DNA of 64,000 bases from Mycobacterium yunnanensis (GTDB lineage Bacteria > Actinomycetota > Actinomycetes > Mycobacteriales > Mycobacteriaceae). Numbering within the stretch: the stretch's first letter is position 1; the number at the start of each line of letters is the position of its first letter. Shown piece by piece: positions 42,107 through 49,750 of the stretch. A program made the position numbers and the translations under genes. The notes beneath the pieces were generated by a model. It was not told where the DNA came from, did no database searches, and saw nothing but the letters and a program-made list of their open reading frames with translations. The stretch is from the NCBI RefSeq assembly GCF_025823185.1, contig NZ_JACKVK010000005.1, positions 186,001 to 250,000 on the forward strand. Reading direction: 5' to 3'.

Positions 42107-43042
42107 TCATCGGAAATCAGCCCCGACGTGGCGGTCCAAGAAGTCGACCTGGGCGGTGACGATCTGTTCGAAGTGCGGATCGAGGTAGGGCTCGAAGTGC
42201 GAGATGTCGTAGGACTTCACCTCGCCGCGGGGGATGCGCGAGACGATCTTTCGCGCCTTCGCGTACGGGGTGACGTCGTCCTTGGTGGCCAGCTGCACTA
42301 ACGTCGGCACGGTGATCTTGGTGGCAAGACGGCCCGGTGAATACAGCGGCACCCGCAGCGCGATACGAGCGGCGACGTCGTTCTCGGCCTCCAGCTGCGC
42401 ACGCAGGTGCTCGGCGGCCTCGCCCCCGGCCATCTCCTCGACGAGTTCATAGGCTCCGGGTGAGGTCATCATGGCGAAGTCGCCGGGCCTACCGATGGAC
42501 GTGACCCGGTGGGGTTCGCGCCCCAGCCAGGCGCCGACCTGATCGCGCAGCCCGGCGGCGACCAGCCGCGCAACCAACTTCGGCGATTGGGAGAACGCTG
42601 AGGCGGGTCCGGAGACGTGGGGCACCTGGACGATGGCGGCGGCGAAGCCGCGGTCGCGGGCAGCCAAGGTGAGCACGTGGCCACCGCCGAAGGATGACCC
42701 CCAGCCCACTACCTGGCTGCCGCCGACGCCGTCGAGGCTGCGGGCGTACGCGACGGCAGCGCGCCAATCCGCCTGTTGCTTGGCGATGTCCAGTATCCGA
42801 CGGGGTTCACCTGCGCTGGCACCCCAGTGCCGGTAGTCGAACACCAGGGCCGCATAGCCCGCCTGCGCGAACCGTGCGGCGTAGGCGTCCAGGCGCAATT
42901 CCCGGAACGCAGCGAACCCGTGGGCCAGGACGACGATGGGCGGATTCTCGACACCGTCGGGTCGGTAGAGCCACGCCGCGCACGACGTGCCCCCGGAATC
43001 GAAGGTGACGTCGTGGCGGACATAGCTGCGTGGTGGTGTCAC
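42107..43042 (-). CDS. Alpha/beta hydrolase (DUF1100/acetyl-xylan-esterase-like)
   Basis: 311 residues. AAWLYRPDGVENPPIVVLAHGF leads to the oxyanion region. The nucleophile is the Ser of QVVGWGSSFGGGHVL, with Asp in ATKDDVTPYAKA and His in SHFEPYLDPHF. The N-terminus matches the family of hydrolases with a small lid (DUF1100/FrsA-like). GTG start at 43042. It is divergent from a TetR gene at 43149, and the gap carries CGTTCAAGA/TCTTGAACG palindromes, so that TetR probably represses hydrolase and SDR. Confidence 0.84.
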   Translation of the reverse strand: MTPPRSYVRHDVTFDSGGTSCAAWLYRPDGVENPPIVVLAHGFAAFRELRLDAYAARFAQAGYAALVFDYRHWGASAGEPRRILDIAKQQADWRAAVAYARSLDGVGGSQVVGWGSSFGGGHVLTLAARDRGFAAAIVQVPHVSGPASAFSQSPKLVARLVAAGLRDQVGAWLGREPHRVTSIGRPGDFAMMTSPGAYELVEEMAGGEAAEHLRAQLEAENDVAARIALRVPLYSPGRLATKITVPTLVQLATKDDVTPYAKARKIVSRIPRGEVKSYDISHFEPYLDPHFEQIVTAQVDFLDRHVGADFR

Positions 43043-43065
43043 GGTGCGCTCCTCGGTCAGTCGTG

Positions 43066-43105
43066 TTGAATAGCGTTCAAGAAAACGCTAGCAGTATCTT
43101 GAACG
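43066..43105. promoter_or_regulatory. Overlapping palindromes between hydrolase and TetR genes
   Basis: CGTTCAAGA (43074-43082) and TCTTGAACG (43097-43105) are perfect 9-bp inverted arms with a 14-base spacer. TTGAATAGCGTTCAA (43066-43080) is a second 5-bp-arm palindrome sharing the left arm. Their position between divergent starts at 43042 and 43149 fits a TetR operator. Confidence 0.6.
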
Positions 43106-43148
43106 TCATCCAAGAAAGTGTGATTCAGCAGATCCAAGAGGGGACGTC

Positions 43149-43706
43149 ATGGCGCGCAACAAGCGGCCCCAGGCCGCCGACGAGAAGCGCGCGGAGATCG
43201 TGGCGGCCGCTCGGCGGCTGTTCGTCGACGGCGGGTACGACGCCACCTCGATGAGTCGCCTGGCCAAGGAAGCCGGCGTGGCACCCAACACGATCTATTG
43301 GTATTTCCAGGACAAGGACGACGTGCTGATCGCGGTCCTGACCTCCGTCATGGCCGACGTGTGGCCGCAGTATGAGGCGATCGCCAGCCAACCGATTGCG
43401 GCGCGGTTGCTGTGGGTAGTCGGTCAACTCACCGAGATGAGCCGACTCGTGACGACCGTGCACTCCCGCGTCGAGCACTCCCCGGCGATCGCCGAATGGC
43501 ATCAGAACTTCCACACGATTACCGGCAGCCTGCTCCGATTCGAGCTTCAGAACACCGGCATTCCCGCCTCGACGGTGGACGCCGAGGTCATGATCGGCGT
43601 GTTCACCGTCGAGGGCTTGCTCATGCACTCGCTTGGGGAAGAACGCGAACGCGCGATCTGCGACGCCCTTGCCGCGCGCTGGTCGACCGCACCGCCGACG
43701 AACTGA
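43149..43706 (+). CDS. TetR-family transcriptional regulator
   Basis: 185 residues. Helix-turn-helix at about 15-60: AARRLFVDGGYDATSMSRLA, KEAGVAPNTIYWYFQDKDDV. The C-terminal domain has the TetR_C style EMSRLVTTVHSRVEHSPAIAE. It converges with the EthA-like gene (stop to stop, 35 bases) and is divergent from the hydrolase-SDR pair, whose promoter holds palindromes. It is not EthR: EthR would normally lie head-to-head with ethA. Confidence 0.87.
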   Translation: MARNKRPQAADEKRAEIVAAARRLFVDGGYDATSMSRLAKEAGVAPNTIYWYFQDKDDVLIAVLTSVMADVWPQYEAIASQPIAARLLWVVGQLTEMSRLVTTVHSRVEHSPAIAEWHQNFHTITGSLLRFELQNTGIPASTVDAEVMIGVFTVEGLLMHSLGEERERAICDALAARWSTAPPTN

Positions 43707-43741
43707 ACCATCGACTACTCCTCGCCTGCTCGCAGGACGGT

Positions 43742-45211
43742 CTACACCGTGACCGGTGCGCGCCGACGAGAGAATTGCAATGCGTCGTGGTCGATCTTGC
43801 CGTTGCGGATGACCCGCAGGTCGACGAAGTAGTTCTGCTTGAGTCGCCAGGGGGCCTTGGAGCCCGACTTCGGCAAGCGGTCGGTCGCGCGCGTGATGTA
43901 TCCCGAGGTGAGGTCCAAGAAGGGGTGCCGTTCGACGTCACCGCCGGGTTGGCGCGGCTCGACGACGCCGAAGTCGTTGTCCTCCATGTAGTTCAGCAGG
44001 CGGCTGACGTACTCGGAGGTGAGGTCGGCCTTCAGAGTCCAGGACGCGTTGGTGTAGCCGAAGGTGAAGGCCATGTTGGGCACACCGGAGAGCATCATGC
44101 CCTTGAATGCCACGGTGTCCGCGAGATCGACGGGCACACCGTTGCGCTGCAATTCGGCGCCGCCGAAGAACCGCACATTCAGACCCGTCGCAGTGACGAT
44201 GACGTCGGCCTCCAGAGTCCGGCCGGAGGTCAACCGGATGCCCTCGGGAGTGAACCGGTCGATCGTGTCGGTGACGACCTCGGCGGTGCCCCTCCGGATG
44301 GCGGTGAAGATGTCGCCGTTGGGGGCCAAGCACACTCGCTGATCCCATGGCTTGTAGTCGGGCGCGAAGTGCTTGTCGTAGTCGAAGCCGTCGGGCAGGC
44401 GGCGCTCGGCCATCGAACGCAACGTCTTACGGAAGACGCCAGGCAGGGCGCGCGCGATCTGATATTGCGCCGTGGCGGTCAGGATGGCCTTCCACCGCAC
44501 GGCGGTGTAGGCGGCCTTCTGCGGCAGCAGCGCGAAAGCCCTTGCCGCAAACGGATCCTTGTCGGACAGCGAACCGATGTAGGTCGGGGTGCGTTGGAGC
44601 ATCGTCACGTGGCCTGCGCCGTTGTCGGTCAATGCGGGGACCAGGGTGATGGCCGTGGCGCCACTGCCGATGACGACGACTCTCTTGCCCTGGTAATCCA
44701 GATCCTCGGGCCAGTGCTGCGGGTGCACGATCGTCCCGGCGAAGTCGCCGGAGCCGGCGAACTCCGGGGAGAAACCCTTGTCGTAGTCGTAATAGCCGCT
44801 GCACGCCCACAGAAAGCCCGCGTGCACGACCGTTTGCTCCCCGCCGTGGTCGACGGTGACCTCCCAGACGCCGTCCTCGTCGGACCAATTCGCCGAGACG
44901 ACCTTCTGGCCGTAGCGGATGTGAGTGTCGATGCCGTTCTCCGACGCAGCCTCGTTGAGGTAGTTCCAGATCGACGGGCCGTTGGCGATCATCTGATCGG
45001 TCGCCCACGGCTTGAAATGAAACCCCAGGGTATACATGTCCGAATCCGACCGAATGCCAGGATATTTGAACAAGTCCCAGGTGCCACCCAGCTTCTCGCG
45101 ACGCTCCAGGATGACGTAACTCTTGCCTGGCGCTTGCTGCTGAAGGTGCCACGCGGCACTGATACCCGAGATTCCGGCACCCACGATCACCACGTCGACA
45201 AAATCGGTCAT
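43742..45211 (-). CDS. ethA: EthA-like FAD-containing Baeyer-Villiger monooxygenase
   Basis: 489 residues, exactly the length of M. tuberculosis EthA as I recall it. FAD site VVIVGAGISGISAAWHL at 8-24, then GGTWDLFKYPGIRSDSDMYT, the monooxygenase signature FAGTIVHPQHWPED (about 152-165), and the NADPH site VVVIGSGATAITLVPAL (about 173-189). Colinear with EthA to the C-terminus (KIDHDALQF). It inserts oxygen into ketones and thioamides; EthA activates ethionamide. Upstream, three CAACAC-like repeats 20 bp apart occupy the place of an EthR operator, but no ethR gene is divergent; a phosphotransferase is there instead. Confidence 0.88.
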   Translation of the reverse strand: MTDFVDVVIVGAGISGISAAWHLQQQAPGKSYVILERREKLGGTWDLFKYPGIRSDSDMYTLGFHFKPWATDQMIANGPSIWNYLNEAASENGIDTHIRYGQKVVSANWSDEDGVWEVTVDHGGEQTVVHAGFLWACSGYYDYDKGFSPEFAGSGDFAGTIVHPQHWPEDLDYQGKRVVVIGSGATAITLVPALTDNGAGHVTMLQRTPTYIGSLSDKDPFAARAFALLPQKAAYTAVRWKAILTATAQYQIARALPGVFRKTLRSMAERRLPDGFDYDKHFAPDYKPWDQRVCLAPNGDIFTAIRRGTAEVVTDTIDRFTPEGIRLTSGRTLEADVIVTATGLNVRFFGGAELQRNGVPVDLADTVAFKGMMLSGVPNMAFTFGYTNASWTLKADLTSEYVSRLLNYMEDNDFGVVEPRQPGGDVERHPFLDLTSGYITRATDRLPKSGSKAPWRLKQNYFVDLRVIRNGKIDHDALQFSRRRAPVTV

Positions 45212-45224
45212 GGTGTAAAGCTAC

Positions 45225-45279
45225 CAACACGTCGTCGAAAAGGTCAACACCTCGTTGAACTAGTCGACACCCTGTAAAG
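45225..45279. promoter_or_regulatory. Triple direct repeat upstream of the EthA-like gene
   Basis: CAACACGTCGTCGAA (45225-45239), CAACACCTCGTTGAA (45245-45259) and CGACACCCTGTAAAG (45265-45279) recur every 20 bp, about two helical turns. The first two match at 13 of 15 bases, the third is weaker. They lie 14-68 bases upstream of the ATG. The middle copy resembles what I recall of the EthR operator (TCGACATCTCGTTGAC). Confidence 0.6.
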
Positions 45280-45356
45280 TCCGCCACTATGGCTGCCAGG
45301 GCTCGCTCGCGGATATTCGGTGGATCGTGTGCTGACCCCGATGGCACCCTGGGGAC

Positions 45357-46256
45357 ATGAACGCGATTGACGCCGCCATCGCCGTGGCGTCATCTCATGG
45401 GCTACAACTCACCTCCGGAGGCGCAACGCTGATCGAGGCGGGGCTGGACTACCGGATCGTCATGGCACAGGACCGCGACGGGTGCCGCTGGGTGCTGCGC
45501 CTGCCACGCCGCGCGGACGTCTCCGAGAGCATCGCCGCCGAGAACCGCATCCTCGAGTTGGTGGCCCCGGTTCTAGCGGCCGCCGGCGTGGCGGTTCCCG
45601 ATTGGCAGGTCCGATCCCCCGACGTGATCGCCTATCCCGCCCTGCCCGGTGCGCCGGGCCTAACTCTGACCGATGACGGGGAACCGGACTGGCACATGGA
45701 CGCTGCCAGTCCGGACTATGCGGTGCGTCTCGGGCGCCTCTTGGCGCGACTGCACTGCATCACTGCCGAGCAGGCGAAAGCCGCAGGGGTGCAGGTACGT
45801 ACGCCCGCGCGAGTTCGGCAGTCCTGGCGCGACGACATCGAAAACGTACGCGCGGCGTTCACCGTCGCGCCCGAGCTCTCCGAGGCCTGGGACAGCTGGC
45901 TGGCCGACGACAGCTGCTGGCCCGACGAGACCGTGATGACGCACGGCGAGATCTATCCCGCGCACCTGCTCTTCGCCGAAGACGGGTCGGTCACCGGCGT
46001 GCTGGACTGGACCACGGCGCGCGTCGACGACCCCGCCCGCGACCTCGCCGCCCAGTACGGCGCCGCAGGCGAAGACATGCTTGAGGTGACCTTGGGGGCC
46101 TATGCGGCGGCCGGCGGGCACCCATATCCAGGCCTGGCCGCCCAGGCTCGTCACCTCTGGGAAGCATCCCCGATCGGGTATGCCCTGTACGCGCTGACCA
46201 CCCGCGCTCAGGACGACCTCGCAGTGGCCGCCAAAAGGCTTCAAATGCACGCGTGA
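45357..46256 (+). CDS. Phosphotransferase, macrolide 2'-phosphotransferase-like
   Basis: 299 residues in the aminoglycoside/macrolide kinase fold: LRLPRRADVSESIAAENRIL near 47-66, a canonical GVLDWTTARVDDPARDLA (about 214-231) carrying the metal-binding Asp, and the catalytic loop at 195-203, THGEIYPAH. Mph and APH enzymes have HGD in that loop; here Glu198 replaces the catalytic Asp, so activity may be altered. Such kinases use GTP or ATP to phosphorylate hydroxyls. No signal peptide. Divergent from the EthA-like gene over 145 bases. Antibiotic inactivation is possible but unproved. Confidence 0.8.
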   Translation: MNAIDAAIAVASSHGLQLTSGGATLIEAGLDYRIVMAQDRDGCRWVLRLPRRADVSESIAAENRILELVAPVLAAAGVAVPDWQVRSPDVIAYPALPGAPGLTLTDDGEPDWHMDAASPDYAVRLGRLLARLHCITAEQAKAAGVQVRTPARVRQSWRDDIENVRAAFTVAPELSEAWDSWLADDSCWPDETVMTHGEIYPAHLLFAEDGSVTGVLDWTTARVDDPARDLAAQYGAAGEDMLEVTLGAYAAAGGHPYPGLAAQARHLWEASPIGYALYALTTRAQDDLAVAAKRLQMHA

Positions 46257-46287
46257 CGTGGCAGCCGAAGATCTGTTGGGCGCGCCG

Positions 46288-46845
46288 TCAGGCGTCAGCC
46301 TGCATTCCAGCAACCAATAATTTCAACAGCCGTTCACGTTGTCCTGCTTGGCGATTCGGTTGTTCGCCCACCCATGTCACGGCAGCCACCATGTCCAGCA
46401 CGTCGTCCGCCCGCACGTCGGGATGGAAGGCGCCCTCTCGTACGGCCCGCGCGATCAACGCCGTCCCCGCTTCTCGGGCCCGCCGACACGAATCCAGGTC
46501 ATCGGACTCGTCGGTTGGCGTCACCAGTGTCTCGGCCAATCCCTTGAACATGCTGCCCTGCTCGACGTACGCGTTGAGCCACGTCTCGACCGCCTGGGCC
46601 GGGTCGGACTCCACCAGCAACGCCACGCCCATGTCGTGGATGTCGACCAGGCCGTCGTCGATGACAGCGCGCACCAACCGATCTCGCGTCGGGAAGTGTC
46701 GATACAGGGTTCCCGGGCCCACGCCAGCCGCACGCGCAATGTCGTCGAGAGAGGCCGTCACTCCGTCTCGATCGAACGCGTCGCGAGCGGCGTCGAGCAC
46801 GCGCCGCCGGTTGCGTTGCGCGTCGGCGCGAAGTGGTCGCGTCAT
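46288..46845 (-). CDS. TetR-family transcriptional regulator
   Basis: 185 residues from ATG 46845; the frame upstream to 47124 overlaps the divergent gene and is discarded. Helix-turn-helix at about 15-60: ARDAFDRDGVTASLDDIARA, AGVGPGTLYRHFPTRDRLV. C-terminal domain of the SbtR-like group (EQGSMFKGLAETLVTPTDES). Divergent from the Ddn-type gene at 46928. Two identical-arm palindromes CGGAGA-N3-TCTCCG sit in the 82-base gap, so it represses that gene and itself. Confidence 0.88.
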   Translation of the reverse strand: MTRPLRADAQRNRRRVLDAARDAFDRDGVTASLDDIARAAGVGPGTLYRHFPTRDRLVRAVIDDGLVDIHDMGVALLVESDPAQAVETWLNAYVEQGSMFKGLAETLVTPTDESDDLDSCRRAREAGTALIARAVREGAFHPDVRADDVLDMVAAVTWVGEQPNRQAGQRERLLKLLVAGMQADA

Positions 46846-46862
46846 CCCTACCCCTCGACAAA

Positions 46863-46902
46863 CGGAGATTGTCTCCGCAATACTTACCGGAGATGGTCTC
46901 CG
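46863..46902. promoter_or_regulatory. Twin TetR operators CGGAGA-N3-TCTCCG
   Basis: CGGAGATTGTCTCCG (46863-46877) and CGGAGATGGTCTCCG (46888-46902) have perfect 6-bp arms and differ at one centre base. Their starts are 25 bases apart, between divergent starts at 46845 and 46928. A dimer-of-dimers TetR operator is the natural reading. Confidence 0.75.
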
Positions 46903-46927
46903 CATCTTACCGAAGGGACGCTGCACC

Positions 46928-47371
46928 ATGACTGAAGACATCGGCATCACTGCCGAGGAACTGTCCGAGATGAATCGGCAGGTCATCGAGGCCTTTCGCG
47001 CGACCGGGGGTAAGCCGGGAGGCCAATGGGAGGGCATTCCGGTAGTGCTCGTGCACCACGTCGGCGCCAAATCCGGCAAGAAGAGAATCGCCCCCTTGGT
47101 CCCGCTCGTCGACGGAGACCGCATCTACATCATCGCCAGCAAGGGGGGATCCGACACCAATCCGGACTGGTACCACAACTTGCGGGCCCATCCCGAGACC
47201 GTGGCGGAGTGGGGTGCGGAAACCTTTCCGGTGACTGCTCGCGTGCTCGAAGGCCAAGAGCGTGAGGACGTCTACGCCAAGCAGGTGGCGTTGCAGCCGC
47301 AGTTTGGCGACTATCAGCGTCGGACGTCACGACTCATTCCCGTCATCGAACTGGAGCGCCACGGCAGCTGA
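46928..47371 (+). CDS. Deazaflavin (F420)-dependent nitroreductase family protein (Ddn-like)
   Basis: 147 residues of the split-barrel Ddn group: VLVHHVGAKSGKKRIAPLVP, then IYIIASKGGSDTNPDWYHNL followed by RAHP, which is the family's F420-binding signature, and a C-terminal QRRTSRLIPVIEL. Members reduce quinones or nitro-compounds using F420H2. Expression is probably held off by the divergent TetR through the twin palindromes. Lone gene, ending 64 bases before a convergent SDR gene. Confidence 0.88.
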   Translation: MTEDIGITAEELSEMNRQVIEAFRATGGKPGGQWEGIPVVLVHHVGAKSGKKRIAPLVPLVDGDRIYIIASKGGSDTNPDWYHNLRAHPETVAEWGAETFPVTARVLEGQEREDVYAKQVALQPQFGDYQRRTSRLIPVIELERHGS

Positions 47372-47435
47372 CACGGCGACCTGTGCACCGTCACGCGGTG
47401 GCGGTGGCCCAGTGCCGCAGGGCGATTCGCACGAT

Positions 47436-48146
47436 CTAGAGCCACGCCTCGAACGTGTTCTCCGCACCGGCGATCCGTTCACGGGACAGGGCGGCCTTCG
47501 CCTCCCGCGTCATCTCGTCGGTCAGGACTTCGATCACGCCACGTTCCACGCCGTCGACCGCCATGGCGGCGATGATCCCCGGGTCGGTCTTGACGGTGTC
47601 CAGGTCGGCGATCATGTCGGTGTCCATGAAGCCGATGTGCAGGGCGGTGACGGCCACACCGTGGGGTGCGAATTCCTCACGTATGGCGTCAGATTGGGCC
47701 CACAGCGCAGTCTTCGCCGCGGCGTAGGCGCCTAGTACCTGCGGGTGCAGCCAGGACAGCACCGACACGACGTTGAGGACCGCACCGGGGGCGTTGGCTA
47801 TCAGCTGGGGGGCGAACGCCCGCGTCACCGACAAGGTGCCGAAGAAGTGGGACTCCATCGTCGCCCGCACCTCGTCCATCGGGCCGGTCAACAGTGTGGC
47901 GGAACTGGCCATTCCGGCATTGTTGACCAGCAGTGTCACGTCGCCGGTTGCCGCAGCAGCCGCCGCCACCGAGTCGGCGTCGGTGACGTCGACGTGCACG
48001 GGGATGACGCCGGGGGTGGTCACGCTCCCGGGTCGGCGGGCCGCGCCGTAGACCTTCGCACCCCGGGAGACCAGTTGCTCGCTGATCCGTTGTCCCAGTC
48101 CACGATTCGCACCGGTGACCAGTGCGACCGCTCCGTCGATCTGCAT
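47436..48146 (-). CDS. Short-chain dehydrogenase/reductase
   Basis: 236 residues from ATG 48146. Motifs: TGANRGLGQRISEQLVSRG (about 11-29), LLVNNAGMASS, Ser in NVVSVLSWL, YAAAK catalytic pair. The C-terminus ends soon after the substrate loop. It is most similar in style to the SDR at 5136-5855. It lies 38 bases after the muconolactone-isomerase-like gene and is the last gene of the five-gene operon starting at 50611. Substrate unknown. Confidence 0.87.
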   Translation of the reverse strand: MQIDGAVALVTGANRGLGQRISEQLVSRGAKVYGAARRPGSVTTPGVIPVHVDVTDADSVAAAAAATGDVTLLVNNAGMASSATLLTGPMDEVRATMESHFFGTLSVTRAFAPQLIANAPGAVLNVVSVLSWLHPQVLGAYAAAKTALWAQSDAIREEFAPHGVAVTALHIGFMDTDMIADLDTVKTDPGIIAAMAVDGVERGVIEVLTDEMTREAKAALSRERIAGAENTFEAWL

Positions 48147-48184
48147 GATGTGACCTCTTCCGTCGTGAGGGGTTGCCCGTCGGG

Positions 48185-48478
48185 TCAGGATTCGTCGTCG
48201 CGTCTGATCGAGCCGGGGTGGTGGCACAGCGCGGTCACGGTGACGTTCATATAGGGGTGCAGGGGCAGCTCGCTGAGGATGTCGTGAAGCTCGTCGGGCC
48301 CGGAGACGTCGAAGATGCTGATGTTCTCGAACTTGCCGGCGACCCGCCACAGATGTCGCCAGACGCCGCTTTCCTGCAGGGGGGCGCCGTGCGCGCGTTC
48401 CTTGGCTTGCAGGTCGGCGAGCGTGTCGGCGTCCATGGTGTCGGGGACGTGAGTCGCCATGTGTACGTGGAACAGCAA
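48185..48478 (-). CDS. catC: Muconolactone delta-isomerase-like protein
   Basis: 97 residues, the normal CatC length (~96). Matches the family along its length: MLFHVHMATHVPDTMDADTL, ERAHGAPLQESGVWRHLWRV, AGKFENISIFDVSGPDELHD, LPLHPYMNVTVTALCHHP. CatC isomerises muconolactone in the beta-ketoadipate pathway. Other catechol genes are not adjacent, so the true substrate may differ. The start is a TTG, chosen because AGAGGAAAG precedes it and MLFHV is the family start. It sits between the DJ-1 and SDR genes. Confidence 0.82.
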   Translation of the reverse strand: MLFHVHMATHVPDTMDADTLADLQAKERAHGAPLQESGVWRHLWRVAGKFENISIFDVSGPDELHDILSELPLHPYMNVTVTALCHHPGSIRRDDES

Positions 48479-48512
48479 CGGTCTTTCCTCTAGTCGGTGG
48501 GCAGTAGGGAGA

Positions 48513-49193
48513 TCAGCCGATGGCGACGGGACTGCGGCCGGCGACGAGGTGCAGCAGCGCGATGCCGTATTCCGACGCGGACTGCTGGTTCTGCCCGGTG
48601 ATCAGTCGGCCGTCGACGATGACGCACGGCTCGGCGATACCGGCACTGGTGTATCGGCCGCCTGCCTCTTCAAGGACGGTCTGAGGGAAGTGCGGGAAGG
48701 AGAATCCATATTGCTCCAGGACGGCGTCCTCGGCCCGAGAGTAGCCGGTGACCCGTCGTCCCCGTAGCCGGTCGGGCACGTTGCCCAGGGCGATGGCTCC
48801 GTGACAGATGACGGCGACGACCTTGTCGTTGGCGAAGAAGTGCTTGAGCGCGGCGGTGACGTCGGGGTTGGGGAAGAAGTCGTGGGTCGCCCCTTGGCCG
48901 CCGGTGAAGTGGATGACGTCGTACTCGTCGAGGTCGACGTCGGCGAGCTTGAGTGTCGTCGCGAGGCGTCCGACGAGAGTGGGATCGGACAGGAATCCCT
49001 TGCTTACCAGATCGTCGGACTCCTGCGATTGCTCGGAGTACGGATCGCTCAACGCGCTCCAGTTGACGTTGCCACCCGCCGGGCTGGAGAAGTCGACGTC
49101 GATACCGCGTTCGGTCAGATGCCAGTACGGGTGAGTGACCTCCGAGAGCCAGGTGCCGGTCTCGTGGCTGCTGCTCACGAATAGTGCCTTCAT
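48513..49193 (-). CDS. DJ-1/PfpI-family protein, Hsp31-like
   Basis: 226 residues. The nucleophile elbow is VAVICHGAIAL with Cys130 and His131; an acidic residue sits in LSEVTHPYWHL (Glu18 region), as in Hsp31/YajL-type glyoxalases. The long spacing HFTGGQGATHDFFPNPDV is the family's HxxGGHG-like segment. Predicted role: glyoxalase/deglycase stress protein in the cytosol. ATG overlaps the OsmC gene stop (ATGA, 49190-49193), so the two are coupled. Similar class as the PfpI at 23655 but a different subfamily. Confidence 0.86.
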   Translation of the reverse strand: MKALFVSSSHETGTWLSEVTHPYWHLTERGIDVDFSSPAGGNVNWSALSDPYSEQSQESDDLVSKGFLSDPTLVGRLATTLKLADVDLDEYDVIHFTGGQGATHDFFPNPDVTAALKHFFANDKVVAVICHGAIALGNVPDRLRGRRVTGYSRAEDAVLEQYGFSFPHFPQTVLEEAGGRYTSAGIAEPCVIVDGRLITGQNQQSASEYGIALLHLVAGRSPVAIG

Positions 49194-49663
49194 GCTTCTT
49201 CCTCCGTTGCTGGCGATGTGGTAATTCGGGACGCGTCCAACGTGATGGGGACGGTCAAGATCTTGGAGATGGAGCACAGGGCTCGGGCCTGTTCGGCAAG
49301 CTCGACGAACTGGTCGTCGGTGATGCCGGGGATGTCGGCGACGACGACGAAGTGGATGCCCTCCACCGAATAGCCGTGCCCGTCGGATCCTTGGTCGTCG
49401 GTCCCCATGGTGAGTTGAGCTGTGGTGCTGATTGATTCGACGGATGCGCCCGCCTTGAAGGCGATGTTGGCCAATGCGTGGTTGTAGCAGCCGGCATGCC
49501 CGGTGACGAGGAGTTCTTCGGGGATGGCCCCGGGTGCGCCCTCGAATCGGCTGGCGTAGGTGTAGGGCGCCTCGCGGATGGTGCCCGACGTCGTCGTCGA
49601 CAACGTTCCGGTGCCTTCCTTGAAGGTCCCGTTCCACTGGGACTGTCCGGTCACGACTGGCAT
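49190..49663 (-). CDS. OsmC/Ohr-family peroxiredoxin-like protein
   Basis: 157 residues: an N-terminal TGQSQWNGTFKEGTGTLSTT, LLVTGHAGCYNHALANIAFK with the first redox Cys, and ARALCSISKIL with the second. This is the OsmC fold, thiol peroxidases active on organic hydroperoxides. Cytosolic. It is coupled by ATGA to the DJ-1 gene and lies 87 bases after the enoyl-CoA hydratase stop. The pair suggests protection against peroxide or aldehyde made by the surrounding pathway. Confidence 0.88.
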   Translation of the reverse strand: MPVVTGQSQWNGTFKEGTGTLSTTTSGTIREAPYTYASRFEGAPGAIPEELLVTGHAGCYNHALANIAFKAGASVESISTTAQLTMGTDDQGSDGHGYSVEGIHFVVVADIPGITDDQFVELAEQARALCSISKILTVPITLDASRITTSPATEEEA

Positions 49664-49750
49664 CGGTTCTCCTCGGGTGTACGTGATGTGGTGAATGGGT
49701 CTGTGCGAACGGTCGTTTTGGTGAACGGTCGACTCGGTGCCGTCGCTCGG

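Noticed and set aside
43412..45277. 621-codon plus-strand frame opposite the EthA-like gene
   Set aside because: It is the complement shadow of a strongly conserved monooxygenase; no family resemblance.
47372..47435. Possible terminator between the Ddn-like and SDR genes
   Set aside because: GC-rich, but I could not build a clean stem or T-run, so it is not listed.
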